In this document: positions 22,450 through 33,234 of the stretch, one piece after another
Layout: each line of letters starts with the position of its first letter
How positions within the stretch are numbered: the first letter of the stretch is position 1
Assembly: GCF_001625195.1 (NCBI RefSeq)
Contig: NC_054390.1
Coordinates: 6,979,222 to 7,043,221, forward strand
Source: Drechmeria coniospora
Taxonomy: Eukaryota > Ascomycota > Sordariomycetes > Hypocreales > Ophiocordycipitaceae
Length of the DNA stretch: 64,000 nucleotides
Direction: 5' to 3'
Notes under the pieces: model-generated
The model's database searches: none
Told to the model about the DNA's origin: nothing
What the model saw: only the letters and a program-made list of their open reading frames with translations
Translations under genes and position numbers: made by a program

Positions 22450-24630
22450 CTATAGCTTGTAGCTGCCACTCGACACCGCCTGCGTCGCCTTGGCCTTGTT
22501 CCCGTCGACGTCGGTGATTTCGCCCTTGCGGTTGATGACCTTGACACCGCCCTTCCTGAGTTCCGCCATAGTCTCGCGCTGCGATGTTGCCCTTGAGCTA
22601 CCCTTCCCGGCGGCCGCTTTCGAGCCGGCGGCATTGGCAGCGGCGGCTGGGGTCGTTGAGCCGCCAGCCTTGCGCACTCGCTCCTTGTGACGACGGCGAC
22701 GGCGGGTACGCTCCTCTCGCGAAAGCTCCTGTCGAGCGAGGGGAAGGCCGGCACGGGTGACGATCTCGCCCTTGGCCGTCGACTCGGCCCCGGCTTTGTA
22801 GATCTCCTGGGGAGCCATCCGGCTGCTTTCGCCGGCGACGCCCTGAGCCGTCGACGGCTGCGCGTCCTCGATGGCGACGGTGGCGACGTCGGCCACGACC
22901 GACAGCGACGGCGCCACAGGCTTGGGCTTGTAGTGCCAGCTCGACAGCGCGTCGAGGCGCGCGCAGACGGCTCGCCACATGCTCTCCACCTCCTTCTCCT
23001 CCCGTTGCAACTTCTCGTCCGACTGGCTGACGTACGAATCCGGATTCGCGTTCTTCACGTGCTCTTCCTCGTACACCTCGGCAAGGCCCTTGCTAGGCTT
23101 GCTATCGTCGAGCTCGATCATGCCTCGTCGAGTGCCTGCCGGTACGCCCTCGGTATCGGGCCGTCGGCGGAGGACCTCGTCAAATTCCTGGGCGAGGATG
23201 CGGCGTTTGATGAGCTCTTCGATGCCCTCGCTTACCTCCGGTGTAATCACCGGCACCGGCTTGCCGACGTGCTCAAAGTCGAGATCTTCCTCCAGGAGAG
23301 AGTTCATCGGCCGGTCCGCCGCCGCCGCCTCGCCGGACAGCGTCCACTCGCGCTTGGCGACGGATGCCGCCTCGAGTTGGCGGATTTCCTCGGCCAGCTT
23401 GGCCTGACGACGCTCGTGTGCTGAGCGTCGCGAACGGGGGTCACCCGCGGAGAGGTCCGACTGCGCATCGTCCGAATCTTCATTTTCCGACTCGTCGTCG
23501 AACAGATCGCGCTTCACGTCGGCCATGGCCCGCTCGACATCTTCCTCCGAAGGCTGCTCCGCTTTCTTGACCTTGGCAGGTCTTCTTGCCTTCTTGCCAT
23601 TGCCATTTCTCGGCGGCGGCGCAAAGAAGTCCTTGTAGTATACTTCATTGGCGTTGAAGTCTCCGGCATCGTCTTCGACATCGTCCATGGACTCGTCCTC
23701 GCTTTCTCCTTCAGGCGCATCGAGCGCCATGTCGCCAAAGGTAGGTCCATCCTCCTCGTCCTCTTCATCCTCCTCTTCCGGAGGCTCGTCTTCGGCAGAA
23801 GACTTCTTGGACTTGGCGCCTGGTTTCGGAGGAGCCATTGGATCGGCGCCCCAGTCAATCTCTTCGTCGTCGCTAGCCTGGTCGGTGGTGGGATCTCCCT
23901 TTGCGTCTTGGCTTTCGAACCATTGTGATTGTTTGTTGAAGTCGTCGATGGAGAAGAAACCATCGTTTAGGCCGTTGGGGTCTTCGACATACTCTTGTTC
24001 ATCCCCCTCCTCCTCTTCATCCCCCTCCCCCTCCTCTTCCTCTTCCTCTTCCTCCTCCTCTTCTCCTAGCTCCAACTCGTCATCTTGGTCTGCGTTTTCG
24101 CCCTCGATGTCATCACCCTCCTCCTCCTCGTCGGAAAAGGCGGTCCCTAGTTCGTCTCCTTCGTCCGAGTCCTCTTCTCCTGCGAGCTCGGATCCAAGCT
24201 CGAGACTGCGGGACGCAGACTCATCGTCATCGGATCCATCGGCAGCAGCAGCAACTTCCTGCCTCTCCTGCAGGTCGTCCAATGCGGCTTCCGAGAAACG
24301 CAAGACGCATCCGATAATTTTCTTGGCCTGCTGCCATACTTGGTCCGTCTCGAAGCCGTCGGTGTACACCTTTCTCAGCTTCAATACATCTCCGGCCTGG
24401 CTCAGATTCTCCCCGCATCGCTTCCTCTTTCGGCTCTCCTTGAGTATTCGCTCCTGTTCCTCGCCAACCTGCGTCGCAAAGGCATCCAGCGTATCCTTGA
24501 CCAGCCTCAACGACTCCGCCGGTATCGCCGAGCTAGGTTGCAGAAAGACATGTCGGTTGGCCGGTTGCAGGGCATCCAGCAGTGAGGGCACACCCACGTG
24601 GGCGCTCGTCTCGGTGTTTGAGGACGCCAT
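22450..24630 (-). CDS. MPP10: U3 snoRNP protein MPP10
   Basis: Component of the U3 small nucleolar ribonucleoprotein in the 90S pre-ribosome, needed for 18S rRNA processing. Intronless, 726 residues from the ATG at 24630. The N-terminal part is helical. The middle has very long acidic runs (a run of twelve Glu, and Asp/Glu-rich blocks) broken by conserved segments such as GFFSIDDFNKQSQWFE and YYKDFFAPP. The C-terminal conserved block includes NSLLEEDLDFEHVGKPVPVITPE, AQEFDEVLRRRPD, GLAEVYEEEHVK and APQEIYK, all hallmarks of Mpp10. It ends in a basic Arg/Lys tail. Known: Mpp10 binds Imp3 and Imp4. An upstream in-frame extension exists but lacks conservation-like features, so this ATG was preferred. 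Confidence 0.95.
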   Translation of the reverse strand: MASSNTETSAHVGVPSLLDALQPANRHVFLQPSSAIPAESLRLVKDTLDAFATQVGEEQERILKESRKRKRCGENLSQAGDVLKLRKVYTDGFETDQVWQQAKKIIGCVLRFSEAALDDLQERQEVAAAADGSDDDESASRSLELGSELAGEEDSDEGDELGTAFSDEEEEGDDIEGENADQDDELELGEEEEEEEEEEEGEGDEEEEGDEQEYVEDPNGLNDGFFSIDDFNKQSQWFESQDAKGDPTTDQASDDEEIDWGADPMAPPKPGAKSKKSSAEDEPPEEEDEEDEEDGPTFGDMALDAPEGESEDESMDDVEDDAGDFNANEVYYKDFFAPPPRNGNGKKARRPAKVKKAEQPSEEDVERAMADVKRDLFDDESENEDSDDAQSDLSAGDPRSRRSAHERRQAKLAEEIRQLEAASVAKREWTLSGEAAAADRPMNSLLEEDLDFEHVGKPVPVITPEVSEGIEELIKRRILAQEFDEVLRRRPDTEGVPAGTRRGMIELDDSKPSKGLAEVYEEEHVKNANPDSYVSQSDEKLQREEKEVESMWRAVCARLDALSSWHYKPKPVAPSLSVVADVATVAIEDAQPSTAQGVAGESSRMAPQEIYKAGAESTAKGEIVTRAGLPLARQELSREERTRRRRRHKERVRKAGGSTTPAAAANAAGSKAAAGKGSSRATSQRETMAELRKGGVKVINRKGEITDVDGNKAKATQAVSSGSYKL

Positions 24631-25732
24631 ATGAGACGGCCAGGCTGTAATGGTTTGCGAGGACGTCGTCGGTGATGGCGATATCACCATTGCCATGCTA
24701 TGGTGCTGCCACCTCTGGTTGATTGCTCCTTTCCAACAGGGAAAGACGAAGCATCCGTCGACTTTTCTGCCGCAAGAAGGTGGGAAATTTTTTGGCCCAC
24801 CGCCTTTGCCCGCCAGAAAAGGTGGGTTCCACCGACCGACCAACCGGCCGCCAAAGGAAGCAGACTCGCAGCAACCGGCGTAAGTACTTATATGTACAGA
24901 GTACATGTACAAGTGCCTTGTTGGAACAGTACGGAGTAATACTCCGTACTTACTCCGTGCTTACAGTACAGTAGTTGTACATAAGTAAGTAGTTGTTGTA
25001 CAGTACTTATACTTGCGTGTACAAGTATTAATTACAGTACTGAAGTACAGCTACGGAGTACGGAGTACTGTGTGGTAAAACTCTTGTACTTAAGAACTCC
25101 GTAATTACCTACTTAAGAACTCCGTAATTTCAAGGTAATACTCCGTACAGTAATACTCCGTACAGTACACTTGTAGCTCTCCATCACGTTAGTAGGCAGC
25201 ATCCTCTGAAATGCGTCCTAAGATTGGTCAGACTTGTCAACCACGCAGACGACACCATTCTGACCCCGAGCGAGCATTGGCATTGATGAACTCTGTATTA
25301 AAATGTGCACCGTAAGTACTTGGATATACTTGCAATGCTTGTAGGCCCATTGAAGTACCTTCGTCTCAAACTACGACAAGACCGGGTCACGCCATCAAAC
25401 AGCCTCTGCCATCCAATGAGGGTCGGGATTGCCTCGGATTCATGTCACGCAAAGCATCGACCCGCACCATTTGGCCTTCGTATGAGCTGCACCAGGGCGC
25501 ACAAGGCAGATATGGCCGCTGATGATCTAATGACGCCACCTCAGCTAGAATATGATAGGTATGACATGTTTTCAATGTGTTGGGGACTCCCTCTTTTGGA
25601 AAACTCGGAGACGGTTCCTCGTACCAAATCAGAACGCAAGGGAGCAACCCAAAAGCACTTCAGTGTCTGCAATCTAGATCAGTACCGATGCGTGCTTGTC
25701 TCTCATCAAGCATGGCGTCGACTCTGCACGAT
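24631..25732. other. Spacer between MPP10 and RING-protein gene
   Basis: This is a 1.1-kb spacer. The first 250 bases are the MPP10 promoter side. Then comes a repeat-word cluster (24885-25190, listed) with a 20-base direct repeat, then ordinary 3' flank of the RING gene. No gene is supported. Confidence 0.55.
24885..25190. repeat. GTAC/ACTCCGTA word cluster 4 with 20-base direct repeat
   Basis: Besides the common words, this cluster has an exact 20-base direct repeat (TACTTAAGAACTCCGTAATT at 25087-25106 and 25110-25129). It is followed by two tandem copies of TAATACTCCGTACAG (25136-25165). Confidence 0.8.
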
Positions 25733-27661
25733 CTAGTTCCCTCTCCTACCACCTGTACTCATCAGCGTTATTTTTTGCTTCTTCTTTTTGCCCTTTCTTG
25801 TTCCGCCGTTCGCCCCGCCAGCAACGCTTTCCACGGCCTCAATGGCCTCTATCTGCATCGCCAGCTCGGCGGTGCCCAAGAGATCGTCGTCCTTCAGCCA
25901 TCCGTCATCCACAGACACGGACGTCTGACATGGCTCCAGATCTGGCGACCCGGGGATCGCAGCAGTGCCCCAAACGGTTCGCTGCGTGGACGGGCTGGTC
26001 GACATGGAGGCGAGGCTGTCGAAGCCAAGTCGGCAATCCGACGAATTGGCGTCCGTCTGTCCGCCGAGAGGTTGGAAGTCCGAAAGATCAATCGTGGAAG
26101 AGGCAGGCTCCTCCAGGGACTCGACGTCGCGGCGTGTGCCCAACGTTCGCCGGATGTCGGCTGCTTCCATGCGTTCTGCTTGCTGGCGTTCGCGCTCTTC
26201 CTGGGCCGCCTTGTCGCGATTCCGTTTCCGGCGCCGATCGATTTCTCCAGAGAAGGATTCCAACGTTTCGGCCGGGACGATGTCTGTCCAGTCACACTCC
26301 AGAAAGCTGATCACGCAGCCTCGGGGAAGATGACTTAGATATTTCGCCCGCTTTCGCAACGCCTCGTCCACGACATGGCCAGTCGAGATGTGCTCGATCC
26401 TTGGCAGAAGTGTCGTCGGGAAGTTGGAAAACGCGCCGTACTTTGTTTTGAGGATGCGAATGTCGAGCGGTGACAGGTACAGGTGCGGCGGCGAGCAGTA
26501 AAAGTAAAAGTCGGCCTCGGCGGGCTGCTTTGACCCATTCGTATCCGGTGCCGGGACGGCGGCTTCGGCGTTGGCCAAGGACTCCATTCGCCCCTTTTCG
26601 GCAATCACCGCTTTCGTCGCCTTCTGGGTCCATTCGTTGTCTTGGCCAAACAAAACTTCGTCTTCCATCTCCTGCTTTGCCAACGCAGCCAACTCGTCGT
26701 CGAACTGGCCGTTCATGTACTCGGCAGTGCCTTTCATGATTCGAGCGTAGTCCAGCACATTTGCGGCGAACTGCCAGGGGATGTCGTCCAAGTTCAACGC
26801 TTCTCCGCCGCCTTCCCTCGGCAAAGCCAGCGTCGAATTCGCCTTTCTGGCCATGAGTCGCAGGACCACATCGTCTCCAACGCGGGGCAGAGGCGTTTCC
26901 TGCCCCGCGTAAGAACGCACCGGTCGTGCTTCCTGCATGTAGATGCTATCCTCGCAGATTGGACATTTCTTCCAGCGTGGGCCCTTGCCCGCTTTCGACT
27001 CGTCGTCGGTCGAGGTCGAGTGCATGAAGCGAATCAAGCACGGGAGACAAAAAACGTGGCCGCACTTGGCCATGCGAGGAGCGACCGGTTCCGAGAGACA
27101 AATGGGGCAGGAAGCCGACTGAGAAACGTTGGAGACGATGACCTGCAAGATGTTGGCCCAGTCAAGGTACAGATCGGCATCCGCGGCGTGATTGGCGTAG
27201 GATGCTTCGGGGGTGACGACGAATCGGTAGTTGGCATGGACATATCTCGACTTGTCGGCGGCGTGATATCCCGAGCCGGGTCCCCAGGTGGGATTGCGTC
27301 GATAGGACCTCGGCTGGTGCATCTGATCTTGAAACGACTGCGGGGGTGCGTAGGTCAGGAGGTGGGTTATGGACGTCTGGCCACGACGGCTGGATGCATT
27401 TCTAACTGCCCGCAGCTCGGCCATGTGGTCATAGTCGTCCAGGGGACGTTCCACTCTCGGGGCAGCGCCGGGCCGTCGTTGATTCTTGTGCTGCTTCCGG
27501 GATACCTGCGTCCTTCTCGGCATCGCCTGAGGGGTCGAGTGCCCCGTTTGACTCGGTCGACGAGCCGACTCGAAGCTGGCCGAGGAGGCGCCCGCTTGGT
27601 TGGTGGAATGGCTCGAGGTCGTTGGCAGGGACTTGCCCACAGTCGTGTTTGTCGGATTCAT
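25733..27661 (-). CDS. RING-finger protein of the RNF10/Mag2 type
   Basis: RING E3-type protein resembling human RNF10 and yeast Mag2 (642 residues from the ATG at 27661). The N-terminus is a low-complexity Ser/Thr/Gln/Arg region, followed by the conserved block SITHLLTYAPPQSF and RYVHANYRFVV. The C3HC4 RING begins near residue 183 (SCPICLSEPVAPRMAKCGHVFCL) and ends with WKKCPICED. After it come RNF10-type segments (FYFYCSPPHLYLSPLDIRIL, YLSHLPRGCVISFLECDW) and a Lys-rich C-terminus. Known: Mag2/RNF10 ubiquitinate 40S ribosomal proteins on stalled ribosomes; the same role here is inference. A ...CCTGCAG acceptor-like site just upstream (27700-27694) suggests a possible extra 5' exon. Confidence 0.88.
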   Translation of the reverse strand: MNPTNTTVGKSLPTTSSHSTNQAGASSASFESARRPSQTGHSTPQAMPRRTQVSRKQHKNQRRPGAAPRVERPLDDYDHMAELRAVRNASSRRGQTSITHLLTYAPPQSFQDQMHQPRSYRRNPTWGPGSGYHAADKSRYVHANYRFVVTPEASYANHAADADLYLDWANILQVIVSNVSQSASCPICLSEPVAPRMAKCGHVFCLPCLIRFMHSTSTDDESKAGKGPRWKKCPICEDSIYMQEARPVRSYAGQETPLPRVGDDVVLRLMARKANSTLALPREGGGEALNLDDIPWQFAANVLDYARIMKGTAEYMNGQFDDELAALAKQEMEDEVLFGQDNEWTQKATKAVIAEKGRMESLANAEAAVPAPDTNGSKQPAEADFYFYCSPPHLYLSPLDIRILKTKYGAFSNFPTTLLPRIEHISTGHVVDEALRKRAKYLSHLPRGCVISFLECDWTDIVPAETLESFSGEIDRRRKRNRDKAAQEERERQQAERMEAADIRRTLGTRRDVESLEEPASSTIDLSDFQPLGGQTDANSSDCRLGFDSLASMSTSPSTQRTVWGTAAIPGSPDLEPCQTSVSVDDGWLKDDDLLGTAELAMQIEAIEAVESVAGGANGGTRKGKKKKQKITLMSTGGRRGN

Positions 27662-28840
27662 GGCCTGGCCCGGAAGGACGGCTTCGGTGACAGCACCTGC
27701 AGGAGTCAACCGTCATGCCGAGGGAAGTCGTCCTTGGATGCGAACCTTGACGCCCACCATGCCAAAGCGATGTGGCGCGGGACGGCGCCTAGGGCGCGTC
27801 GTCGAAGGTGCAGGTACGCGAATCGACAGCGGTTTACGAAGCCGCGGGTGCGTAGTGGAAGGAAACAACGCCGGTGAGGATGGACGGAACTATAGAGGAG
27901 CCGTTTTGGAGGCAAGGAGTCCAACTGGGACGGATCCCGGGACAGGACTCGGTGGAGAATGGTAAGAGTCAGAGGCGGGGGGGGGGGGGGGCAAGGAGCC
28001 GCTCCTGCTCTTGAGCTGGAAGTGGAGCAGGGGACCGGAATGCAACAACGGCAAGTCAGCAGGATCGGCACGTGATGTCGCCTTGAAGCGTCCATCAGTC
28101 GTTCGCAACTCCCTTCAAGTACGAGGTCGACGACGGCAGCACCGGCAGCAGGGGCTAGGAGGAAAGGGATGTGACAAAGAAGCTGGCCGAAATCCAATTT
28201 TATTACCGATTTTGTTCCGACGGTTGGATGAATTCACTCAGACCGCTCGTGACGTCAATTGACGCAAACTACTTGGGCATGCCAACGCACAAGGGGTTTG
28301 GGGTTTGAGGGGTCCGCCGTCACTGAGGTGCCAGGACTCGTGACGGGGCTGCACGATCAAAAGGAAGGCCGCCAGTGGCACGATACGAGAATAGAGCCGG
28401 TGCATCTGCGCTCCTCACCTCCATTCGCGTGTACATGTATGCCGGTATGGCGACGAGCGACGATGTGATGCACCCGAGACAAGTTCGTGCACACATCAAT
28501 CCGTCGTTGCAATGGCAGTCAGTACATGACAATAATGAGGTTGCGTGACGCAGGATCACGACGTCAAGTCGGCGGACTGGACGTGGGCGGATTGGGGCAT
28601 GGTGGATTGGACACGGTGGGTTCCGGAAATGATCATGATATTAATTACCTAGGCATCTCGTTGCCGCCAGGCCTCCAACTGTTTTGACCAGTCTCCTTAT
28701 CGCAGAATATGGGGGAATCATTTGAGACAGTAGGGAGACACCACTCGACAAGCCAAAAACAGTACTGCAAATAGCACGCCTCAACATGGAACCCTGCGGT
28801 CCGGCCTCTCATTTTCTCACCGAATCATCGTTGCTCCGCT
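27662..28840. other. Spacer upstream of RING gene and downstream of CRP1/MDG1-type gene
   Basis: A 1.18-kb spacer with a G homopolymer near 27978-27991. No repeat-word cluster stands out, and ORFs in it lack recognisable domains. Confidence 0.5.
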
Positions 28841-31800
28841 CTATTTCTTGTCCGACAGCTTCTCCTTGAGCTTGCTGATGAGGCTGCTCAGCCGGCCCTT
28901 CTTCTTCTTGTCCGTGTTGATGGATGAGGCCGACTTGCTGGCGGACTCGGCCGCCTTCGACTCGGCACTGTCGGCCGCGGGGACGGCCGTTCCGTTCTTG
29001 GTGGGCTCGGCGGCGGCGGCATCGGCACCGTTGGCCACGGCCGCCTCGGCCTTGGCGACCGACTCCTTGGCCTCGGGCGAGACCTTTTCCAGCGCCTTCT
29101 CCTTCGTCTTCTCGGTGGCATCGGAGACCTTGTTGCCGGCGGCATCGGCGGCGGCGGCCACCTTGTCGGTCTTGTCGGCGGAGACGCCGACCGAGGTGGC
29201 GGGAACCTCCTTGACCTTGTACTTGAGCTCTTCCTCGACCATGGCCTTGTCCTGGACCTCGGCGGCGACGGCCGAGGCCTCCGGCGGAAAGCCGGCCTTT
29301 TCTTGGCTCTCCTTGACGACGGCGGGGACCTTGGGCTCGAGCGGGACCTTTCCGGCCAGGGCGGCTGTGGTGGCGCCGGCACCGACCGAGTTGATGGTCA
29401 CGTCGTTGCCGTTGCCCATGGGCAGGCTAGACTCGGGGATCATGTTCTTGCTGACGGGAGGCAGCTCCGCCTGGACGGCGGCGGGGAGGGCGTCGCTCTT
29501 CTCGTATGACTCCTTGTCGAGCTTGACGTGCTCCTTGACGTCCTGCGCCGTCACCGATTTCGGCACCTTCTCCCCGGGCTTGAGGCTGATGGGGTTGACG
29601 GCGCCGGCGGCCGCCGGCAGAGGGTTGACGCTGACCGTCTTGTCCTCCTCGTTGGCCGGGGTGACGGGGAAGCCGCCAGGGACGTCCGAGGGCGTGGCCG
29701 TGTCCGAGCGGAGGGGGGTCTCGGCGGCGGCCGTGGTGGCAGCGACGGCGGCGGCGGCCTGCTGCTTCTGCTGCTGCTGCTTCTTCTTGTTGTTGTTCTT
29801 CTTGGCCATGGCGACGGTGGTGGCCGAGCTGACGAGGTCCGACTGGCAGAGGTAGTTGTTCACGTTTCCGTCCTTGTCCGGCTCGTGGGGCGCGGATTGA
29901 TTGATGGTCCAGCTGCCGTCGACGACGAACTGGAAAATGAAAACGAGGGGATCAGGTCAGCGACGGCTCGGCTACTCGGGTCGGAGCGGGCGTTGCGTCG
30001 ACGGACAGAACGGGGAAGGGCAGGGCAGGGCAGAGCAGGATGGAGCTCGGATCGACGACGAAGCAAGAAAAGAAGCTGCGTGGGTTTTTGTGGCGAGTGG
30101 GCAAACGGGGGCGGGCGTGACGTGAGATACTATATAAGCGCAGCCCGCGGTGCTGGTACTTGCAGGTAAGAGCAATATGCAAGCGGGGAGGCTGGAGCAA
30201 GGGGCTGCCCTACTCCGTCCGTCCAAGGATGCTTTTTGGACTTGTGCACTCGCTGCTGGCAGCTGTGCGTGGAAGGTGGGTCAGGTCGTGTGAGTGGGGA
30301 GCTAGCTGTCGCGCACGGCTTCCGGCGGATGGGGCACTTGGGGGGGGGGGGGAAGCAATTGGGGGGGGGAAGCAATTGGGGGGGAGCAATTGGGGGCAAT
30401 TGGGGGGGGGGGGGGGATATTGGGAAGGTACTGTAAGTAAGTGTTGGGGGGAAGGTGTTTGGGTGGTACAGCAGGTACAGGCACAGTATCTGGAAGCATT
30501 GAAGGACGTTGAGGGGAGGGCGGAGGATTGGGGCCTGCAGCTTGCTCGTTGGCTCACCCATGATCCAGGAACCCTGTCGGACCAACGGCGAAGGCTCACT
30601 GACGAAAGCAGCCCGGACGTTGGCCCACGACAAACGAGGGCAGCCGACCGGCCGGGAAGCGGCGCAGAGCACCAGGGCCGACGTGGCCGCATCCATCGCG
30701 CCAGCCAACGGTGGTCAGTCAGTTCAGCGCGAGCCGCAAGCGACAAGGCAGCGGCCAAGTCTGCGAGCGCCAGTGGGCAGCCCTTCCCCCGACCGGCCAC
30801 TCGGCGGCCGAGCCATGGGGGAAATTGGGTCCTGGGGAAATTAGCCGTCCAATGGCGTCGCCCTACTAGGGGAGAAAGCCGACGTCGACGGTCCGCTAGG
30901 CTCTGGAGGGAGCGGAATTGGTTTTGGCGGTACAAATAAGACTCCGTACCGTACCCGTGCAGGCGCTCGATTCGCGCTCGACACCACGGCGGTTACGTAC
31001 ATGTACCTGTACGGAAGCCCTAAGCAATAGTAGGACTCCGTATCCGTACAGTAGTCGCCCGGGCGGCAAAAATTCCTTCACCACCACGTCGGCCGCACCT
31101 TCATCCTCGTCTCCCTCTCGAACCCCAGGGCAACTTCGCCCCAGGCAGGGGAGGAGGGGGCGTCGGCACGAGAATCCTCGCGGGCCGTCGTGGCTGTTTG
31201 ACCTGCCTCAACCGCTCCTTGCCTCTTTCGGCCGCAAATTTTCCAGGGGGCTCCAGGGGCAGCGGCAAAAGCAGCGAGCGGGCGAGGCGGAGGCGTCCTT
31301 GCCACGCGCAGCGCTCGCATGCCACCGACCCGGAGGGGGGCTCCCGGGAGGGCGAGGGCAGACGGGCAAGGCGATGGCGGAACGAGGTAGGTAGGTAGGT
31401 AGGTAGCTTCGCGAATGCAGGCGCGAACGGAAGGGGCGAGACGAAGGGGAGAGACGAAACGGTCGAAGGGGTGGTGCGACAGGCGAAGCGGCTCTCCATC
31501 TGCATCCGACCCAAGACGTGGACGAGGAATGGCATGAAATGGAACAATGGAATGGCTGACGGCACGGGTGCGGGTGCGGGTGCGGGTGCGGTAACGGATA
31601 CGGATGGAGACGCAGACACACCTTGAAGTAGATCTTGTCGGGTGCGTCGGGGAGTTCGATGGTCTTTTCGAAAATGCCGCCCTCCTTGTCGAGCTTGACC
31701 GTTTTTCGCCACTCGTCGAATGTGCCAGTGACAAAAGCCTCGTCGGCGGGATGCTCCCTGAAAGTAGTGCAAACGCATAGCGTCGTCAGCGATGGAATGT

Positions 31801-32008
31801 CTCAGGCGGCCGCGGGCTTGCATGTCTCAACGTTCCAAAAGGACTAAAACGGAACGCAGGCAGGCGGCATGCGAGGGAACGGAGAAAGGGGGGGGCGGCG
31901 AGATCGGTGGTGCTGATTGAGAACCAACGACGATGCCCGACGATGCAGCGATCAAGCCCGGCGCGGCAATTCCTAGCACACTCACCACTTGAAGGTGTAG
32001 CTACCCAT
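28841..32008 (-). CDS. CRP1/MDG1-type protein with AMPK-like carbohydrate-binding module
   Basis: Fungal protein with an N-terminal CBM48/AMPK-beta-type glycogen-binding module, like yeast Crp1 and Mdg1. Exons are 32008-31986 (eight codons), 31757-31622 and 29929-28841 (415 residues). Splicing rebuilds the module across all three: MGSYTFKWEHPADEAFVTG, TFDEWRKTVKLDKEG, then DKIYFKFVVDGSWTINQS and NVNNYL. The rest is a long Ala/Lys/Glu/Val-rich tail that starts with an Asn/Lys/Gln run and ends in a basic helix. Intron 1 is 228 bases, but intron 2 is 1692 bases (31621-29930), far beyond the others here. Known: Mdg1 acts in pheromone signalling and Crp1 binds cruciform DNA in yeast; neither role can be inferred for this copy. 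Confidence 0.9.
30342..30418. repeat. G-run/CAATTG repeat inside long intron
   Basis: Four copies of CAATTG alternate with runs of five to fifteen G on the plus strand, within intron 2 of the CRP1/MDG1-type gene. In the pre-mRNA it is C-rich; the opposite DNA strand could form G-quadruplexes. Confidence 0.85.
30940..31060. repeat. GTAC/ACTCCGTA words inside long intron
   Basis: Sparse copies of ACTCCGTA (30943, 31035) and of GTACATGTACCTGTACGG (around 30997-31014) lie in intron 2 of the CRP1/MDG1-type gene. This is the only place I found the intergenic words within a transcribed gene model. Confidence 0.55.
31386..31408. repeat. GTAG tetranucleotide microsatellite
   Basis: About five tandem copies of GGTA/GTAG in intron 2 of the CRP1/MDG1-type gene. 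Confidence 0.85.
31564..31592. repeat. CGGGTG hexanucleotide repeat
   Basis: About four and a half copies of GGGTGC, close to the 5' end of the long intron on the coding strand. Confidence 0.85.
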
Positions 32009-32439
32009 CGTCGTGTCCGGCGGATGGCGGGATATGGTCACGAATGCGCGCTGCGACGGCGATGGCGCAACAGTAGGCTGCGGCAGATGTCGTCTGCGCG
32101 GCCACGGTTGACGACAGATGTGCGATGGAGGAAGCCAGCGGCAGCGGCAGGCGGGCAGTCGGCGGTTTGTGGATCGTTGGGAGAAGAGGGGGAGAGGCGA
32201 GGATGGAGAGAGAGAAGCTTGGACGGAAAACTCGCCGCTGGCCAGCAAAGCAAGCGTGCTGTTGGGGAAGTCCGATGCTAAACGCTGGCGGTGACGACAG
32301 TGCAGCTGCCACGCCAGTGGCGGCCAGCCAAACTGTGCGAACGAGCTCTGCCAGCTCGGACTGGCGCAAGCTTGCCGATCAGCGGCTGGCGCGCGCGCGC
32401 TGGCGGGGTCGCTCGCTACCGGACAGGCTGGCCCATGCA

Positions 32440-33060
32440 AGCAAGTAATACTGTACTTACTTAATACTGTACAGTACATGTATAGTACTGTACATGTACG
32501 ACCATGATGCTCCGCTCGCCGTGCTGTATTCCGCGTAGGTGTACGGAGTACGTACAGTAATACATACTAGGTACTAGGTACTTAACTAGGTGAGTGAGTT
32601 GGTACGTAATAATACTCCGTAACATGTACTGTACGTACTAGAGCTGTCGCTGGTTTGCCAATCAATCAATCAATGGCACCACCTGCACCTGCATCTGCAC
32701 CAGCACCTGCTGCACCACCTGCACTTGCGCTGCAGCTAATCTGGGTCGGAAGGTTTCATGGCGCATTGCGGACACGGTATTGCTAGATGATAAGAACGGA
32801 GAACGGAGTGCATTTTCCAATCGATAACCATACTGTGCTGTAGATACGGATACTTTAACTTACTTACTTAGGTGTTACACACTGTACTTGTACGGAGTGC
32901 TTACTGTACTTATATGTTCTTGTACTTACATGGTATACTTATACTTAAGTAGAGAAGTAATGACAGTGGCACTACTCTACAGTAGTAAGTAGGTTCTTGG
33001 CACTAATGTAAGTACCTAAGTAATAATCGTTCTCTCAAGGTACGGTGAGTGACTCGGAAA
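32440..33060. repeat. GTAC/ACTCCGTA word cluster 5
   Basis: Clustered GTAC, CTTACTTA, TACTGTACAG and TACGGAGTACG words. The CACCTGCA-rich imperfect repeat at 32681-32735 lies inside this cluster but uses different words. Confidence 0.65.
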
Positions 33061-33234
33061 CGGCCTCAAGACCACCGAGCAGATGAAGAATTGAAATGAT
33101 AAACTCTAAATAATTTCATGAGTACAATACATAGCATCAATGAGCCCAAACAGTTTCATTATTCATGGCATGGCAGCAAGTGACCCTCGAGGTCAATACG
33201 GCATACTTGCCTCATCCGCCTGTTTCGTCTGCTT

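Noticed and set aside
30160..30939. 259-codon plus-strand ORF inside the CRP1/MDG1-type intron
   Set aside because: Composition is dominated by G-run translation and Arg/Ser, with no domain and no codon bias. It lies across repeats, so it is most likely chance, although the nearby TATA box is noted as a finding.
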